This document shows, piece by piece, positions 24,377 to 33,283 of a DNA stretch of 48,194 nucleotides. Origin of the DNA: Enteractinococcus helveticum. GTDB taxonomy: Bacteria; Actinomycetota; Actinomycetes; Actinomycetales; Micrococcaceae. Within the stretch, counting starts at the first letter, position 1; the number at the start of each line of letters is the position of its first letter. The notes under the pieces are model-generated. The model had not been told where the DNA came from. It saw only the letters and a list, made by a program, of their open reading frames with translations, and did no database searches. The stretch spans positions 1 to 48,194 of the forward strand of contig NZ_DYXC01000125.1 in assembly GCF_020742345.1 (NCBI RefSeq), read 5' to 3'. A program made the translations under genes and the position numbers.

Positions 24377-25285
24377 TTAGGCGTCTAAGAGTTCTAGCAG
24401 TTCTTCGAGCTTCGCCGCGGTGATAAATCCAGCGCTATGGGCCCGCCGGGCGGTGGCTTGTGCCATGGCTCGATAGGTTTCATAAAGGTCGGGATCTTCC
24501 AGGGTCTTCAGCGACTCGAGATGCTGGGCCACCGTGCCACTATCGCCGCGCGAGACCGGCCCGGTGAGTGCTTGATCGCCGTTGGTCAACGCATTTTCTA
24601 AGCTGGCCGACATCAAATTGCCCAGCAATTTGGGGGCCTGGTCAATACCGGCTGCGGTCAGCATTGCTTGTGCCTGGGCGGTTATGGTGACCAGGTGGTT
24701 CGAGGCGTGCGCCATTGCGGCGTGATACACGGGTCGGGCGGCTTCCGGGATGGTGACCGGGATGCCACCCATTTCCACCACCAGCGCCTCGGCGATGGGG
24801 GCGACCACCGCATCAGCAGTAATCCCGAATGCGGTGTTATGTAACCGGTCCACGTCCAGGGACGTGCCGGTAAACGTCATGGCCGGGTGAATGGCCACCG
24901 GGATGGCGCCGTGTTCGCGCACCGAGTGCAACACCTGGGTGCCATAGCGCCCCGAGGTGTGCACCAGCAGGTGACCGGTTTGAATATGTCCGGCGGCAGC
25001 AAGCCCTGAGACGAGTTCTTCCAGGACGTCGTCGGGCACCGCAAAAATGACGGCTTCGGAGCGGCGCAAAATATCGGGGATGTCCAGGATGGGAGCATCG
25101 GGCAGCAGCGCTTCGGCGCGGGCTACCGAGGCTTCGGATACCGCGTGCACGGCGGTGATCGTGTGGCCTGCTTGTTGCAGGGCCAGTCCCAGGACGGCGC
25201 CGACGCGTCCGGCCCCGATGATGCCGATGCCTAGGCGGTTGGGTCGGCCGATGGCACCGGTGGTCAGGGGTTCGTCAACGCTCAT
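24377..25285 (-). CDS. Rossmann-fold/DUF2520 oxidoreductase-like protein
   Basis: The 302-residue protein has an N-terminal NAD(P)-binding domain (GIIGAGRVGAVLG near residues 20-32, followed by FAVPDDVLEEL) and a C-terminal helical DUF2520 domain beginning about residue 165. The domain pair resembles ketopantoate reductases and pyrroline-carboxylate reductases. Its stable position before panC in actinobacteria suggests a role in pantoate synthesis (inference; no biochemical proof known to me). RBS AAAGGA precedes the ATG. It is 24 bp after the first PH-domain gene. Confidence 0.85.
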   Translation of the reverse strand: MSVDEPLTTGAIGRPNRLGIGIIGAGRVGAVLGLALQQAGHTITAVHAVSEASVARAEALLPDAPILDIPDILRRSEAVIFAVPDDVLEELVSGLAAAGHIQTGHLLVHTSGRYGTQVLHSVREHGAIPVAIHPAMTFTGTSLDVDRLHNTAFGITADAVVAPIAEALVVEMGGIPVTIPEAARPVYHAAMAHASNHLVTITAQAQAMLTAAGIDQAPKLLGNLMSASLENALTNGDQALTGPVSRGDSGTVAQHLESLKTLEDPDLYETYRAMAQATARRAHSAGFITAAKLEELLELLDA

Positions 25286-25309
25286 GTGCGGTCCTTTCTA
25301 CAACGTGTT

Positions 25310-25807
25310 TTAGAGTCCGGCCAGGCGGGCGTAGCCGCGTTGGGTGAGATCGTCACGCAGCCTGGTGGCCTGTTGGGTGGGCACCCCGTAGATGGTGGTG
25401 TTGGAACCGGCGGTGGTGATGGTGACATTGGCCAGATCGAATTTGCGTTGCAGAGGTCCCTGGCTGACTTCCACGAACTGTAACCGCCCGTACGGGATTG
25501 CCGCGTATTTGCGGAAGACGGCGCCGGCGCGGATCAGCAGGTCATCGGGTTGTTCGGCCCAGCCGTGAATACGCACCTGGTAGGGGGTGACGATCATGAG
25601 TCCCAGGTCCCACAGTAGGGTCCAGACGGCGGGGATAAAGGACAAGCCGTGCCAGAAGTTCGGATCGACCTGAGCATTAAAGATCAGTGCGGCAACCGTA
25701 AATAGGGTAACAAAACAGACCAGACTGATGATGTTTACCAGCTGCCGGTAGGTGGTCAGGCGTGGGCTGACCGGGCGGAATTCTACAGCTGTTGGGAAGG
25801 CTTTCAT
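25310..25807 (-). CDS. PH-domain membrane protein (bPH2/DUF304, YdbS-like) no. 3 of the set
   Basis: The 165-residue product has two adjacent transmembrane segments (about 20-60 and 70-85) followed by a bacterial PH (DUF304) domain with IPYGRLQFVEVSQGPLQRKF and a C-terminal RDDLTQRGYARLAGL. Its close copy at 27483-27998 shares PYGR-Q-V--QGPLQR and LRDDLTQRGYxRLA, so the two arose by duplication. ATG at 25807 overlaps the stop of the preceding gene (ATGA). Function unknown; membrane-lipid or envelope roles have been proposed for relatives. Confidence 0.83.
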   Translation of the reverse strand: MKAFPTAVEFRPVSPRLTTYRQLVNIISLVCFVTLFTVAALIFNAQVDPNFWHGLSFIPAVWTLLWDLGLMIVTPYQVRIHGWAEQPDDLLIRAGAVFRKYAAIPYGRLQFVEVSQGPLQRKFDLANVTITTAGSNTTIYGVPTQQATRLRDDLTQRGYARLAGL

Positions 25808-27486
25808 GCGCCCTCCTGTGCCGAGGTAGCTTTTGCCGCGGCCTTTTCGAAGGTTTCGAGTTCGTCTGGGGCCATCCACTGGTTCTTATCGCTCATCCGG
25901 CGCGCGTTGGCCGCGATCTCGGCTTCGGCAAAGAATAGGTCCACCAGCACGGCGGGTTCCTGGTTGCGCAGGTGTGTGCGCACGGGCCCGGGCGGGGTGA
26001 CAAACCAGGCGGATACGGTGCCCGATAATTTATCTGACAGGGTTTGGTAGATCGAGGATTGTTGGAGCCGTTCGTGCGGGATCATTGCCAGGTTGCGTCG
26101 CAGTCGCCCAAACCGAATGAGCAATAAGGTGGGTGTGGTGGTATAGCCGTGACGGCGCCCGGCGATCGGCTGCCAGATGCGGGCGCGGGAGGGCACGCGG
26201 GTGAAGCCGTCGTCGTCGGCGGTACCTTTCAACGCCGTATAGATCATGTCGTTGGCGTATTCCACCCCGGGGTCCGGGGCGAGTACGGAGAGCATGATAA
26301 TGACGTCGTCAAAGGTGCCTACGGGTAGCACGGTGGTTGAGGTGTCGGTGAGTCCGTAGCCGGCGACGGTTACCTGGATGCGGTACCACCCGAAGTAACG
26401 GTAGGCCAGCGGCTGGGTGATTTGAATGGCCTGGATGCGTCCGGGTGGGATGGTGTGCGACGACGTCGATAACATGCCCGAGGTGACGCGCACCCCCGAA
26501 CTGGACGTTTTGGCGGTGAAGTTGAAGTTGGTGTTGACCTGGTTGAATGCGGTGATTGCGGTGGTGAATAGGGCTACCCCGAGGAAGATCAACAGGATCA
26601 GCACGCCCAGCGGGATGGCCATTGGTTCGGCATCATTGCGTGAGCCCAACCAGATGAAAAACCCGGTGGTCGCACCGCCGAATACCGCCGTCCATGCCCC
26701 GGTGGCCGCCCCGGTGAGCAGGGCAGCACCGATGACCCGCCCAAAGGGGATGGTGAGCAGTTCTCGCGAATCTACTTGCCCTGGGGCTTGCCCGGTGCGC
26801 GTGGTGTGCGGGTTGGCCACACGTTCTGCAACACCGTGGGGGTTGTGCTCAACGTACTGGCCCAGATAGTCGGTGTAGGGGTAGTCGGGGGCCTGCGCGG
26901 CGGGGCTTGGGGCGCTGGCGTCGGCTGGCCCGGGCGTGGTTGGGTCGAGTTTCGGGTCGTCTTGGGCGCCAGAGGCCAGGTAGAGAATTTCGTGGCGCAG
27001 GTTTTCGGCCTCGGCTTCGCGCACATATTCCAGGGTCAGCGTGGTTTCGGCCCCGTCGGCGGCGTGCAGGGAGAGTTTCGACAGCCCAAAGATTCGAGCA
27101 AAAAATGGGCGCACGATATCCACGGCTTGCAACCGGTCCAGGCGCATATAGCGGCGTCGACGGAAAATGACCCCGGAGTGCAGTTGAACGGCGTCGGTGG
27201 TGATCCGGAATTGGTAAAACCGCCAGGAGATCGCGTACAAGCCGGCCGCCACAACCAAAATGGCCACGACCACGCCCAGCAGGATGAGCAGCGACTGGAC
27301 CACGGATAGGCTGAACGCTTCGATAACCCCTTGGAGCTCCTGGACCGAGAAGTTCATGATGATATACACGAAGATCAGCAGGACAGACCAAGACCGGATA
27401 AACGGCGAAATCGGGTGCACACGTCGCCAGTTGTGTGCGACGTCGTCGAACTGTTCATCGGGTGCGCCAGGATGCTGGTGAGTCAT
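25804..27486 (-). CDS. Large PH-domain membrane protein (YdbT-like)
   Basis: The 560-residue product carries two transmembrane segments near the N-terminus (about 30-50 and 60-85), a first bPH2 domain (about 85-170), a Pro/Ala-rich linker (about 175-215), another membrane pair (about 240-310) and two further bPH2-like regions (about 320-405 and 430-500). This matches the YdbT arrangement, which is usually encoded next to a small YdbS partner, as here on both sides. It overlaps both neighbours by 4 bp (ATGA), so the three are probably made in fixed ratio and may form one complex. Confidence 0.85.
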   Translation of the reverse strand: MTHQHPGAPDEQFDDVAHNWRRVHPISPFIRSWSVLLIFVYIIMNFSVQELQGVIEAFSLSVVQSLLILLGVVVAILVVAAGLYAISWRFYQFRITTDAVQLHSGVIFRRRRYMRLDRLQAVDIVRPFFARIFGLSKLSLHAADGAETTLTLEYVREAEAENLRHEILYLASGAQDDPKLDPTTPGPADASAPSPAAQAPDYPYTDYLGQYVEHNPHGVAERVANPHTTRTGQAPGQVDSRELLTIPFGRVIGAALLTGAATGAWTAVFGGATTGFFIWLGSRNDAEPMAIPLGVLILLIFLGVALFTTAITAFNQVNTNFNFTAKTSSSGVRVTSGMLSTSSHTIPPGRIQAIQITQPLAYRYFGWYRIQVTVAGYGLTDTSTTVLPVGTFDDVIIMLSVLAPDPGVEYANDMIYTALKGTADDDGFTRVPSRARIWQPIAGRRHGYTTTPTLLLIRFGRLRRNLAMIPHERLQQSSIYQTLSDKLSGTVSAWFVTPPGPVRTHLRNQEPAVLVDLFFAEAEIAANARRMSDKNQWMAPDELETFEKAAAKATSAQEGA

Positions 27487-27998
27487 GATGCGCCCAATTC
27501 TGCCAGCCGCTGGTAGCCGCGCTGGGTGAGGTCGTCGCGCAGGCGTTCGGCTTCTTCCAGGGGCAGGCCTTCAAAGGTTGCCGCGGTGCCGCCCCCGGCG
27601 GTGGTGATGACAATCTGGGTGATCCCATAGGCGCGTTGTAACGGGCCCTGGCGAATATCCACGTACTGGATGCGCCCGTATGGCACCGCCACCTGGTGGC
27701 GGAATAAGATGCCGCGGCGCAACAGTAAATCGTCACGATTTTCCAGGTAGCCCAGGGCTTTCACCTGGCGGGGAATAATGAAAACAAACACGATGCCGGT
27801 GACCAGTAGAGCCGCGGGGACGGCGTAGAGCAGTGGGGCCAGTGCGAAGCGGGTGAAAAATTCTGTGGTGGCGTGCAGAATACTCATCCCGATCATGACG
27901 GCGATGATCGGGATGCCGAAGCCCAGCGCATTGTAGATTTGGCGCAGCACTATCAATTTTGGGGAGACCCTGCGGTAGGGCAGCTGTTCGTGATACAT
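27483..27998 (-). CDS. PH-domain membrane protein (bPH2/DUF304, YdbS-like) no. 1 of the set
   Basis: The 171-residue product has two transmembrane segments (about 25-48 and 55-78) and a bPH2 domain with VPYGRIQYVDIRQGPLQRAYG and the terminal RDDLTQRGYQRLAEL. It is a paralogue of the product of 25310-25807. The start is placed at ATG 27998, 25 bp after the DUF3180 stop; the frame is open to 28157 but that would overlap DUF3180 by 130 bp. The ribosome binding site is weak. It overlaps the large PH gene by 4 bp. Confidence 0.8.
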   Translation of the reverse strand: MYHEQLPYRRVSPKLIVLRQIYNALGFGIPIIAVMIGMSILHATTEFFTRFALAPLLYAVPAALLVTGIVFVFIIPRQVKALGYLENRDDLLLRRGILFRHQVAVPYGRIQYVDIRQGPLQRAYGITQIVITTAGGGTAATFEGLPLEEAERLRDDLTQRGYQRLAELGAS

Positions 27999-28023
27999 GC
28001 CGGCAATCTGTTGGGAACGGAAA

Positions 28024-28557
28024 TTATGGTTCGGGTTTTTCAACGGGGTCGGCCCGTCGCACCGTGGGTTGGGCGCCCGAGGTATTTGGGGGCCTGCGGT
28101 TGTGGTTCCCATTGCCATCGGAGTCCTCCGGCGGGATCCTGCACCATTGTTCCACAATAAAACCTACGATCACCAGGATCAACGCCGTGATGACTTGGGC
28201 AATGGATTCGGTGACGACGGCGGGCCCAAACCCGGCTTGTGGCAGCCGGTGCACCAGGATGCCCACGTGCCAGCCACCGATTGCTGCCCCAGCATAGGTG
28301 CCAGCTTGGGCGAGCACAAGGGTGCGGGCCGCGGCCACCGGGTTCATCCGATCAGCAACCGGCCGTTCGCGGTCGCGGAGCACCCGGATGCCCAGGATGA
28401 GTTCCAGCACAATGGCCGCGGCAAGGGTAATGATCGAGGGGTAACCCAGCGACGGGGTGGGCCACCCCGATTCCGCCGAGTATAGGGCGCCCAGCCACCC
28501 GAGGGCTATGGCAACAAGGATGACGAGGAAGACTCGGCTGACACGCATTGATGTCAT
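28024..28557 (-). CDS. DUF3180 membrane protein
   Basis: The 177-residue product has about four transmembrane segments (near 7-27, 38-56, 78-100 and 117-136) and a hydrophilic Asn/Pro-rich C-terminal tail. It matches the actinobacterial DUF3180 family, which is regularly encoded after folK; function unknown. Its ATG overlaps the folK stop (ATGA). A second ATG at 28548 is also possible. Confidence 0.82.
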   Translation of the reverse strand: MTSMRVSRVFLVILVAIALGWLGALYSAESGWPTPSLGYPSIITLAAAIVLELILGIRVLRDRERPVADRMNPVAAARTLVLAQAGTYAGAAIGGWHVGILVHRLPQAGFGPAVVTESIAQVITALILVIVGFIVEQWCRIPPEDSDGNGNHNRRPPNTSGAQPTVRRADPVEKPEP

Positions 28558-29123
28558 ACGTTGTGTCCTCCTGGGTCGCGTCCTGAGGCCGGGGGTGGTT
28601 CTGGCTCAAATTGTATTACGGTTGCCGCGTCGTCGGCGGCCGCAGCTAATTCCACGACCGGTCGCCCCTGCAAGCGGGCATTGGGATCCGCCCAGGACCA
28701 CGGGGTGAGCACAAAGGCGCGCTCGTGGGCTCGCGGGTGCGGCAAGATGAGCTCTGGGTGTTCGGAGACGACGTCGTCATAGGCGATCACATCAACATCC
28801 AGGGTGCGCGGACCCCAGCGAATATCACGCACGCGGGCGGCGGCATGTTCTAGTTCATGACCAAACTGCAATAGCGCCCAGGGTGCCAACGTGGTATCGA
28901 CCAGCAGCACCTGATTGAGGAAATCAGGTTGTTCCACTCCCCCAACGGGCGCGGTTTGTGCCAGCGGGGACACCTTCGTGACACGAATATGTTCGTGGCC
29001 GCCGAAAGCAGCCACCGCGTCGGCGAGGATCTGTTGTGAATCGCCCAGATTCGATCCCAACGCAATCACTGCCGGCACCGGTTGTGCCGGGGCAGTCAGC
29101 AGGCGGCGTGGCAGATCAGACAT
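28554..29123 (-). CDS. folK: 2-amino-4-hydroxy-6-hydroxymethyldihydropteridine pyrophosphokinase
   Basis: FolK transfers pyrophosphate from ATP to hydroxymethyl-dihydropterin for FolP. The 189-residue product shows ALGSNLGD near the N-terminus, FLNQVLLVDT, the catalytic RWGPRTLDVDVIAYDD and HPRAHERAFVLTPW, all typical. A C-terminal tail of about 40 residues (Ala-, Pro- and Glu-rich) extends beyond the core. ATG at 29123 with AGGA six bases upstream is used; upstream in-frame codons lie inside folB. It forms one cassette with folB, folP and folE. Confidence 0.94.
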   Translation of the reverse strand: MSDLPRRLLTAPAQPVPAVIALGSNLGDSQQILADAVAAFGGHEHIRVTKVSPLAQTAPVGGVEQPDFLNQVLLVDTTLAPWALLQFGHELEHAAARVRDIRWGPRTLDVDVIAYDDVVSEHPELILPHPRAHERAFVLTPWSWADPNARLQGRPVVELAAAADDAATVIQFEPEPPPASGRDPGGHNV

Positions 29124-29130
29124 GGGGTTC

Positions 29131-29496
29131 CTAGGCGTCGCGCTGCCGGGTAACGGTAACCGCAACGTTTTGGAAATCCGAGGGGATCGGGGCCTGCGGT
29201 TTATTGACGGTCACGGTCACCGCACGCACCCGGGCAAAGTCCGCCAGGACGGTCTCGGCAATGCGCACCGCCAGTGTTTCAATCAGGTTCACCGGTGTGC
29301 CGGTAATCAGGGCTTCCACGACGGCGGCAACTTCGGCGTAGTTGACAGTGTGTGCGACGTCGTCGGTTTCTGCCGCTTCGGCAATGTCAACATCCAGGTT
29401 CAGGTCCACCAGGAACACTTGGCCCGAGACGCGCTCGGCGGTGAGCACGCCGTGGTAGCCGCGGGCCCGCAGACCAGTCAGGCTGATAGTCGCCAT
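29131..29496 (-). CDS. folB: Dihydroneopterin aldolase
   Basis: FolB converts dihydroneopterin to hydroxymethyl-dihydropterin and glycolaldehyde. The 121-residue product has the family length and the ISLTGLRARGYHGVL start with the active-site region, the VDLNLDVDI strand and the catalytic Lys near the C-terminus in VTVNKPQAPI. It begins 3 bp after the folP stop and ends 7 bp before folK. Confidence 0.94.
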   Translation of the reverse strand: MATISLTGLRARGYHGVLTAERVSGQVFLVDLNLDVDIAEAAETDDVAHTVNYAEVAAVVEALITGTPVNLIETLAVRIAETVLADFARVRAVTVTVNKPQAPIPSDFQNVAVTVTRQRDA

Positions 29497-29499
29497 GGG

Positions 29500-30408
29500 T
29501 TAGCTTGCCGCCTGGCGGGCTGCCACAGTTTTCACGGCGTCCAGATTTGGGATCACCGAGTGCACGCGCACACCCCAGACCCCGGCTTCGGCAACCTGGG
29601 TGGTGATGGCCGCGGTGGCGTGGTCGCGTTGGCGGGGTTCAACCGGTTTAGCCGCGTTGGTGGCCAGCATCGAGCCGATAAAGCGTTTTCGTGAGGCACC
29701 AATGAGCACCGGGTACCCCAGCCCCTGGAAGTCGTCCAGGTTGTTCAGTAGCTGCCAGTTCTGGTCGCCGGCCTTGGAAAAGCCCAGGCCCGGATCAACA
29801 ATCAGCTGTTCTTTGGTGACCCCGGCTGCCAGGAACGCGTCAATGATCTGCTGGGTTTCAGCCACCACCTCGCGCACCAGGTCCTCGTAGTGGGCCAGAC
29901 CGTCCATGGTCTTGGAGTTGCCGCGGTTGTGCATCACAATATAGCGGGCACCGGTTTCGGCAATAAGTTTGGGCATCTCGGGTTCGTAGTTCAGCCCCGA
30001 CACGTCGTTGATCATCACTTCGCCCAGTTCCAGCGCGGCACGTGCCGTGTCGGTGTGGCGGGTATCAACAGACACGTAGACGCCGGCTTTAATCAGCGCT
30101 TCAACAACCGGGATGATACGGCGTTGTTCTTCTGCCGGGGAGACCTCCTGGGTACCCGGGGCCGTAGATTCCCCGCCGACGTCGATAATATCGGCCCCGG
30201 CATAGTGCATGCGCAGCCCATGATCAATCGCCTTGGCCGTGTCAAAGTTCTCTCCGCCGTCGGAAAATGAATTATCCGTCACGTTGAGGATCCCCATGAC
30301 CAGGGTGCGGTCGGTTGGCAAATCCGCAAAGGTTTTGCGGCTGGCTTTGCGCACCACCGACAGTGGGCCCGTGGCCGGACCGGTTCCTGGGACAGCTCCA
30401 ATAGACAT
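29500..30408 (-). CDS. folP: Dihydropteroate synthase
   Basis: FolP condenses hydroxymethyl-dihydropterin pyrophosphate with p-aminobenzoate and is the sulfonamide target. The 302 residues carry MGILNVTDNSFSDGG, DVGGESTAPG, VSVDTRH, INDVSG, VDPGLGFSK, GASRKRFIG and the C-terminal VRVHSV, so it looks fully active. An N-terminal extension of about 33 residues precedes the barrel. RBS GGAAGG lies before the ATG, 50 bp after folE. Confidence 0.96.
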   Translation of the reverse strand: MSIGAVPGTGPATGPLSVVRKASRKTFADLPTDRTLVMGILNVTDNSFSDGGENFDTAKAIDHGLRMHYAGADIIDVGGESTAPGTQEVSPAEEQRRIIPVVEALIKAGVYVSVDTRHTDTARAALELGEVMINDVSGLNYEPEMPKLIAETGARYIVMHNRGNSKTMDGLAHYEDLVREVVAETQQIIDAFLAAGVTKEQLIVDPGLGFSKAGDQNWQLLNNLDDFQGLGYPVLIGASRKRFIGSMLATNAAKPVEPRQRDHATAAITTQVAEAGVWGVRVHSVIPNLDAVKTVAARQAAS

Positions 30409-30458
30409 GGGAATCCTTCCTGTTTTGTTATTCGTACTTCAAGATTGTGGCCCCGGGT

Positions 30459-31031
30459 TTAGTGTACGCCAGCGTTCATGATCAGGCTCATCGCCTCATT
30501 GCGGGTCGAGGACTCGCGCAGTTGGCCACGCACCGCCGAGGTGACCGTCTTGGCGTGCGGCTTTTGCACACCGCGCATTGACATGCACATGTGCTCAGCA
30601 CTGAGCACCACGATGGCACCCTGGGGGTTTAAATGTTCGACCAGGGCTTCAACAATTTGTGTGGTCAGGCGTTCTTGAACCTGTGGACGGCGTGCATACA
30701 GGTCCACCAGGCGCGCCAGTTTCGACAACCCCGTCACCTTGCCCTCAACCGAGGGAATATAGCCGATGTGGGCGTGACCGTGGAATGGCACCAGGTGGTG
30801 TTCACACATCGAGTAGAACTCAATATCTTTGACTAACACCATTTCGTCGTGCGAAATATCAAATGTGGTGCCCAAGATTTCGGCCGGATCGCGGTGCAGC
30901 CCAGCAAAGAACTCACCATAGGCCCTGGCCACCCGTGCCGGGGTTTCTACCAGCCCCTCACGGTCGGGGTCTTCACCCACGGCAAGCAAGATTTCACGAA
31001 CCGCCGCTTCGATTCGAGGTTGGTCAATCAT
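30459..31031 (-). CDS. folE: GTP cyclohydrolase I (type IA, zinc)
   Basis: FolE converts GTP to dihydroneopterin triphosphate, the first step of folate synthesis. The 190-residue product keeps all zinc ligands (Cys76 and His79 in MCEHHLVPFHGH, Cys149 in AEHMCMSMRGV), so it is the zinc-dependent form. The start follows ftsH by 6 bp, with AGGAG upstream, so it is cotranscribed with ftsH. Confidence 0.97.
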   Translation of the reverse strand: MIDQPRIEAAVREILLAVGEDPDREGLVETPARVARAYGEFFAGLHRDPAEILGTTFDISHDEMVLVKDIEFYSMCEHHLVPFHGHAHIGYIPSVEGKVTGLSKLARLVDLYARRPQVQERLTTQIVEALVEHLNPQGAIVVLSAEHMCMSMRGVQKPHAKTVTSAVRGQLRESSTRNEAMSLIMNAGVH

Positions 31032-31037
31032 GTTTCG

Positions 31038-33086
31038 CTACTCCTGGTCGCCGCGAGAAGATTCTGCGCCGTCATCATACGGGACAGCACCCTCGGTGTG
31101 TGCCTGATGACTATGCTGCGACTGACCAGCCTGCTGGACAGCCTCCGGATGTGACATGTTATCAGTGGCCGTCCCGGCCGGCATATCCACCGGTGGGATA
31201 TCCGAGACCGGACGATCCTCGTGGAATAACCAGGTATCGCGCGGCTTATACTTGCGCACATCGGCAAATAATTCAGCCAGTTCAAAACGATTCAGCGTTT
31301 CGTGTTCCAGCAGCCGCGCGGCGAGCGTGTCCAGGATGTCGCGGTTTTCGTTGAGCACCCAGTAGGCCTCAGCGTGCGCGTTATCCAACAGACCACGAAC
31401 TTCCTCATCGACGACGTAGGCGAGCTCATCCGAGTAGTCTCGGCCACCACCCATGCCGCGCCCACCAAGGAATGGTTCGTCGTCACCGGAACCAAGTTTC
31501 ACGGTCCCGACCCGCGCAGACATACCGTATTCGGTCACCATTTTCTTGGCCGTCTCAGTGGCCTTGTTAATGTCATTGGAGGCACCGGTGGATGGGTCGT
31601 GGAAGACAATCTCTTCGGCCACACGACCACCCAGGGCATAAGCCAACTGGTCGAGCAACTCATTACGGGTCACCGAGTATTTATCTTCCTCGGGCACCAC
31701 CATCGTGTACCCCAGGGCCCGCCCGCGCGGCAGAATCGTCACTTTGGTCACCGGTGCCGAGTGGTTCAACCCGGCAGCAACCAGCGCGTGACCACCTTCG
31801 TGATACGCCGTGACCTTGCGTTCGTGATCGTTCATCAAGCGAGTACGTTTCTGCGGGCCAGCCATGACCCGGTCAACCGCTTCGTCAATGGCACGGTTAT
31901 CAATCAGGTGCGCATTCGAACGCGCCGTCAACAGTGCTGCTTCGTTGAGCACATTGGCCAGATCCGCCCCCGAAAAACCGGGGGTGCGCTGCGCCAGACC
32001 GTATAAGTCAATGTCTTCAACTAACGGTTTACCCCGCGAGTGGACCTTCAAAATCTGCAGGCGCCCCTCCAGTGACGGCGCTTCCACCGGCACCTGCCGG
32101 TCAAAACGGCCCGGACGCAGCAGGGCTGGGTCCAGCACATCGGGACGGTTGGTTGCCGCGATCAGAATGACGTTGGCATTTTCATCAAAGCCATCCATTT
32201 CCACCAGCAACTGGTTCAAGGTTTGTTCGCGTTCGTCATTACCGCCACCAACTCCGGCGCCACGGTGACGACCCACCGCATCAATTTCGTCAACAAAAAT
32301 AATGGCTGGCGCGTTCTTTTTCGCCTCGGTGAACAGGTCGCGCACACGAGAAGCACCGACGCCAACAAACATTTCCACAAAATCCGAACCCGAAATCGTG
32401 TAGAACGGCACACCTGCTTCACCCGCGAGCGCTCGGGCGATCAGGGTTTTACCGGTTCCGGGCGGCCCATACAACAGCACGCCGGTTGGGATCTTGGCGC
32501 CCACGGCCTTGAATTTATCGGGTTCGGTCAAAAATTCTTTGATTTCCTGAAGCTCTTCAACCGCTTCTTCAGCACCGGCAACATCTTTAAACGTGACCTG
32601 TGGGTTGTCCTTGGACATCAGTTTGGCCTGGGATTTGCCAAACTTCATCATCTGGCTGCCGCCACCCTGCATACGGGACAGCAAGAACCAGAATAACAAG
32701 GCAATAATAATGAACGGGATCAAGAAGCCCAGCATCGACAGCAACCAGTTTGAGGTCACCGGCTGGTCCGAGAATTCGTCCAGATCGGCCGCGGCAATCT
32801 CGTTGACCACGGTTTCGGCACGGTCCTTCGAGTAGAAGAAGTGCACCTGGGTGCCCAGATTGCGGTCCTCGTGGACAAAGTCTTCTTGCAGCGTGAGCTC
32901 GACTCGGTGGTCATTGTCGTCCAACAGTGCCTGGTTTGCCTTGTTGTCTTCCAATAACTGGATTCCCACCGAGGTGTCGACACGGCTCGACGACGAGCCC
33001 GACAGCACCGGCACGACGAGCAGTAACGCTAAGACTGCAAGGACGATCCAAATGACCGGCCCTTTAAAGATGTTCTTGGCTTTCAC
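31038..33086 (-). CDS. ftsH: ATP-dependent zinc metalloprotease FtsH
   Basis: FtsH is the membrane-bound AAA protease that degrades damaged membrane proteins and some regulators. From GTG 33086 it has 682 residues: transmembrane helix 1 (about 10-28), an extracytoplasmic domain, helix 2 (114-137), AAA domain with Walker A GPPGTGKT (207-214) and Walker B IIFVDEIDAVG, and the protease motif HEGGH. The C-terminus is a disordered His/Gln/Glu-rich tail. Relatives start with KAKNIFKGP-like residues, which supports GTG 33086 over a frame opening at 33200; yet AGAAGG directly abuts this GTG, and an upstream 13-codon frame overlaps it (33083-33124), so start control may be unusual. It heads the fol operon. 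Confidence 0.93.
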   Translation of the reverse strand: MKAKNIFKGPVIWIVLAVLALLLVVPVLSGSSSSRVDTSVGIQLLEDNKANQALLDDNDHRVELTLQEDFVHEDRNLGTQVHFFYSKDRAETVVNEIAAADLDEFSDQPVTSNWLLSMLGFLIPFIIIALLFWFLLSRMQGGGSQMMKFGKSQAKLMSKDNPQVTFKDVAGAEEAVEELQEIKEFLTEPDKFKAVGAKIPTGVLLYGPPGTGKTLIARALAGEAGVPFYTISGSDFVEMFVGVGASRVRDLFTEAKKNAPAIIFVDEIDAVGRHRGAGVGGGNDEREQTLNQLLVEMDGFDENANVILIAATNRPDVLDPALLRPGRFDRQVPVEAPSLEGRLQILKVHSRGKPLVEDIDLYGLAQRTPGFSGADLANVLNEAALLTARSNAHLIDNRAIDEAVDRVMAGPQKRTRLMNDHERKVTAYHEGGHALVAAGLNHSAPVTKVTILPRGRALGYTMVVPEEDKYSVTRNELLDQLAYALGGRVAEEIVFHDPSTGASNDINKATETAKKMVTEYGMSARVGTVKLGSGDDEPFLGGRGMGGGRDYSDELAYVVDEEVRGLLDNAHAEAYWVLNENRDILDTLAARLLEHETLNRFELAELFADVRKYKPRDTWLFHEDRPVSDIPPVDMPAGTATDNMSHPEAVQQAGQSQHSHQAHTEGAVPYDDGAESSRGDQE

Positions 33087-33124
33087 CCTTCTAAAGCTAC
33101 CTCTTTCGTCACGATGAATTGCAT
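33083..33124 (-). CDS. Putative 13-residue leader peptide overlapping the ftsH start
   Basis: ATG at 33124 opens a 13-codon frame (MQFIVTKEVALEG) whose TGA stop overlaps the ftsH GTG in the sequence GTGA. An AAAGGAAAAGAGA stretch lies upstream as a ribosome binding site. The ftsH start has its own purine-rich stretch only at zero spacing, so translation may depend on ribosomes ending the leader. The peptide has no attenuator-like codon run. This is an inference from sequence alone. Confidence 0.3.
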   Translation of the reverse strand: MQFIVTKEVALEG

Positions 33125-33283
33125 ACGTCTCTTTTCCTTTCGCAATCGGTGGAAGGACCACCTGTGGAGATAACCCCGCATTCTGACCCAAGTTATCCAC
33201 AATTGGCTCAGGCGCGGTCCCGTGGACTGTCGAATTCGGCCAGACTATGGGTCACACAGTAGTTCATGAAAGGAGGTGTGCAG

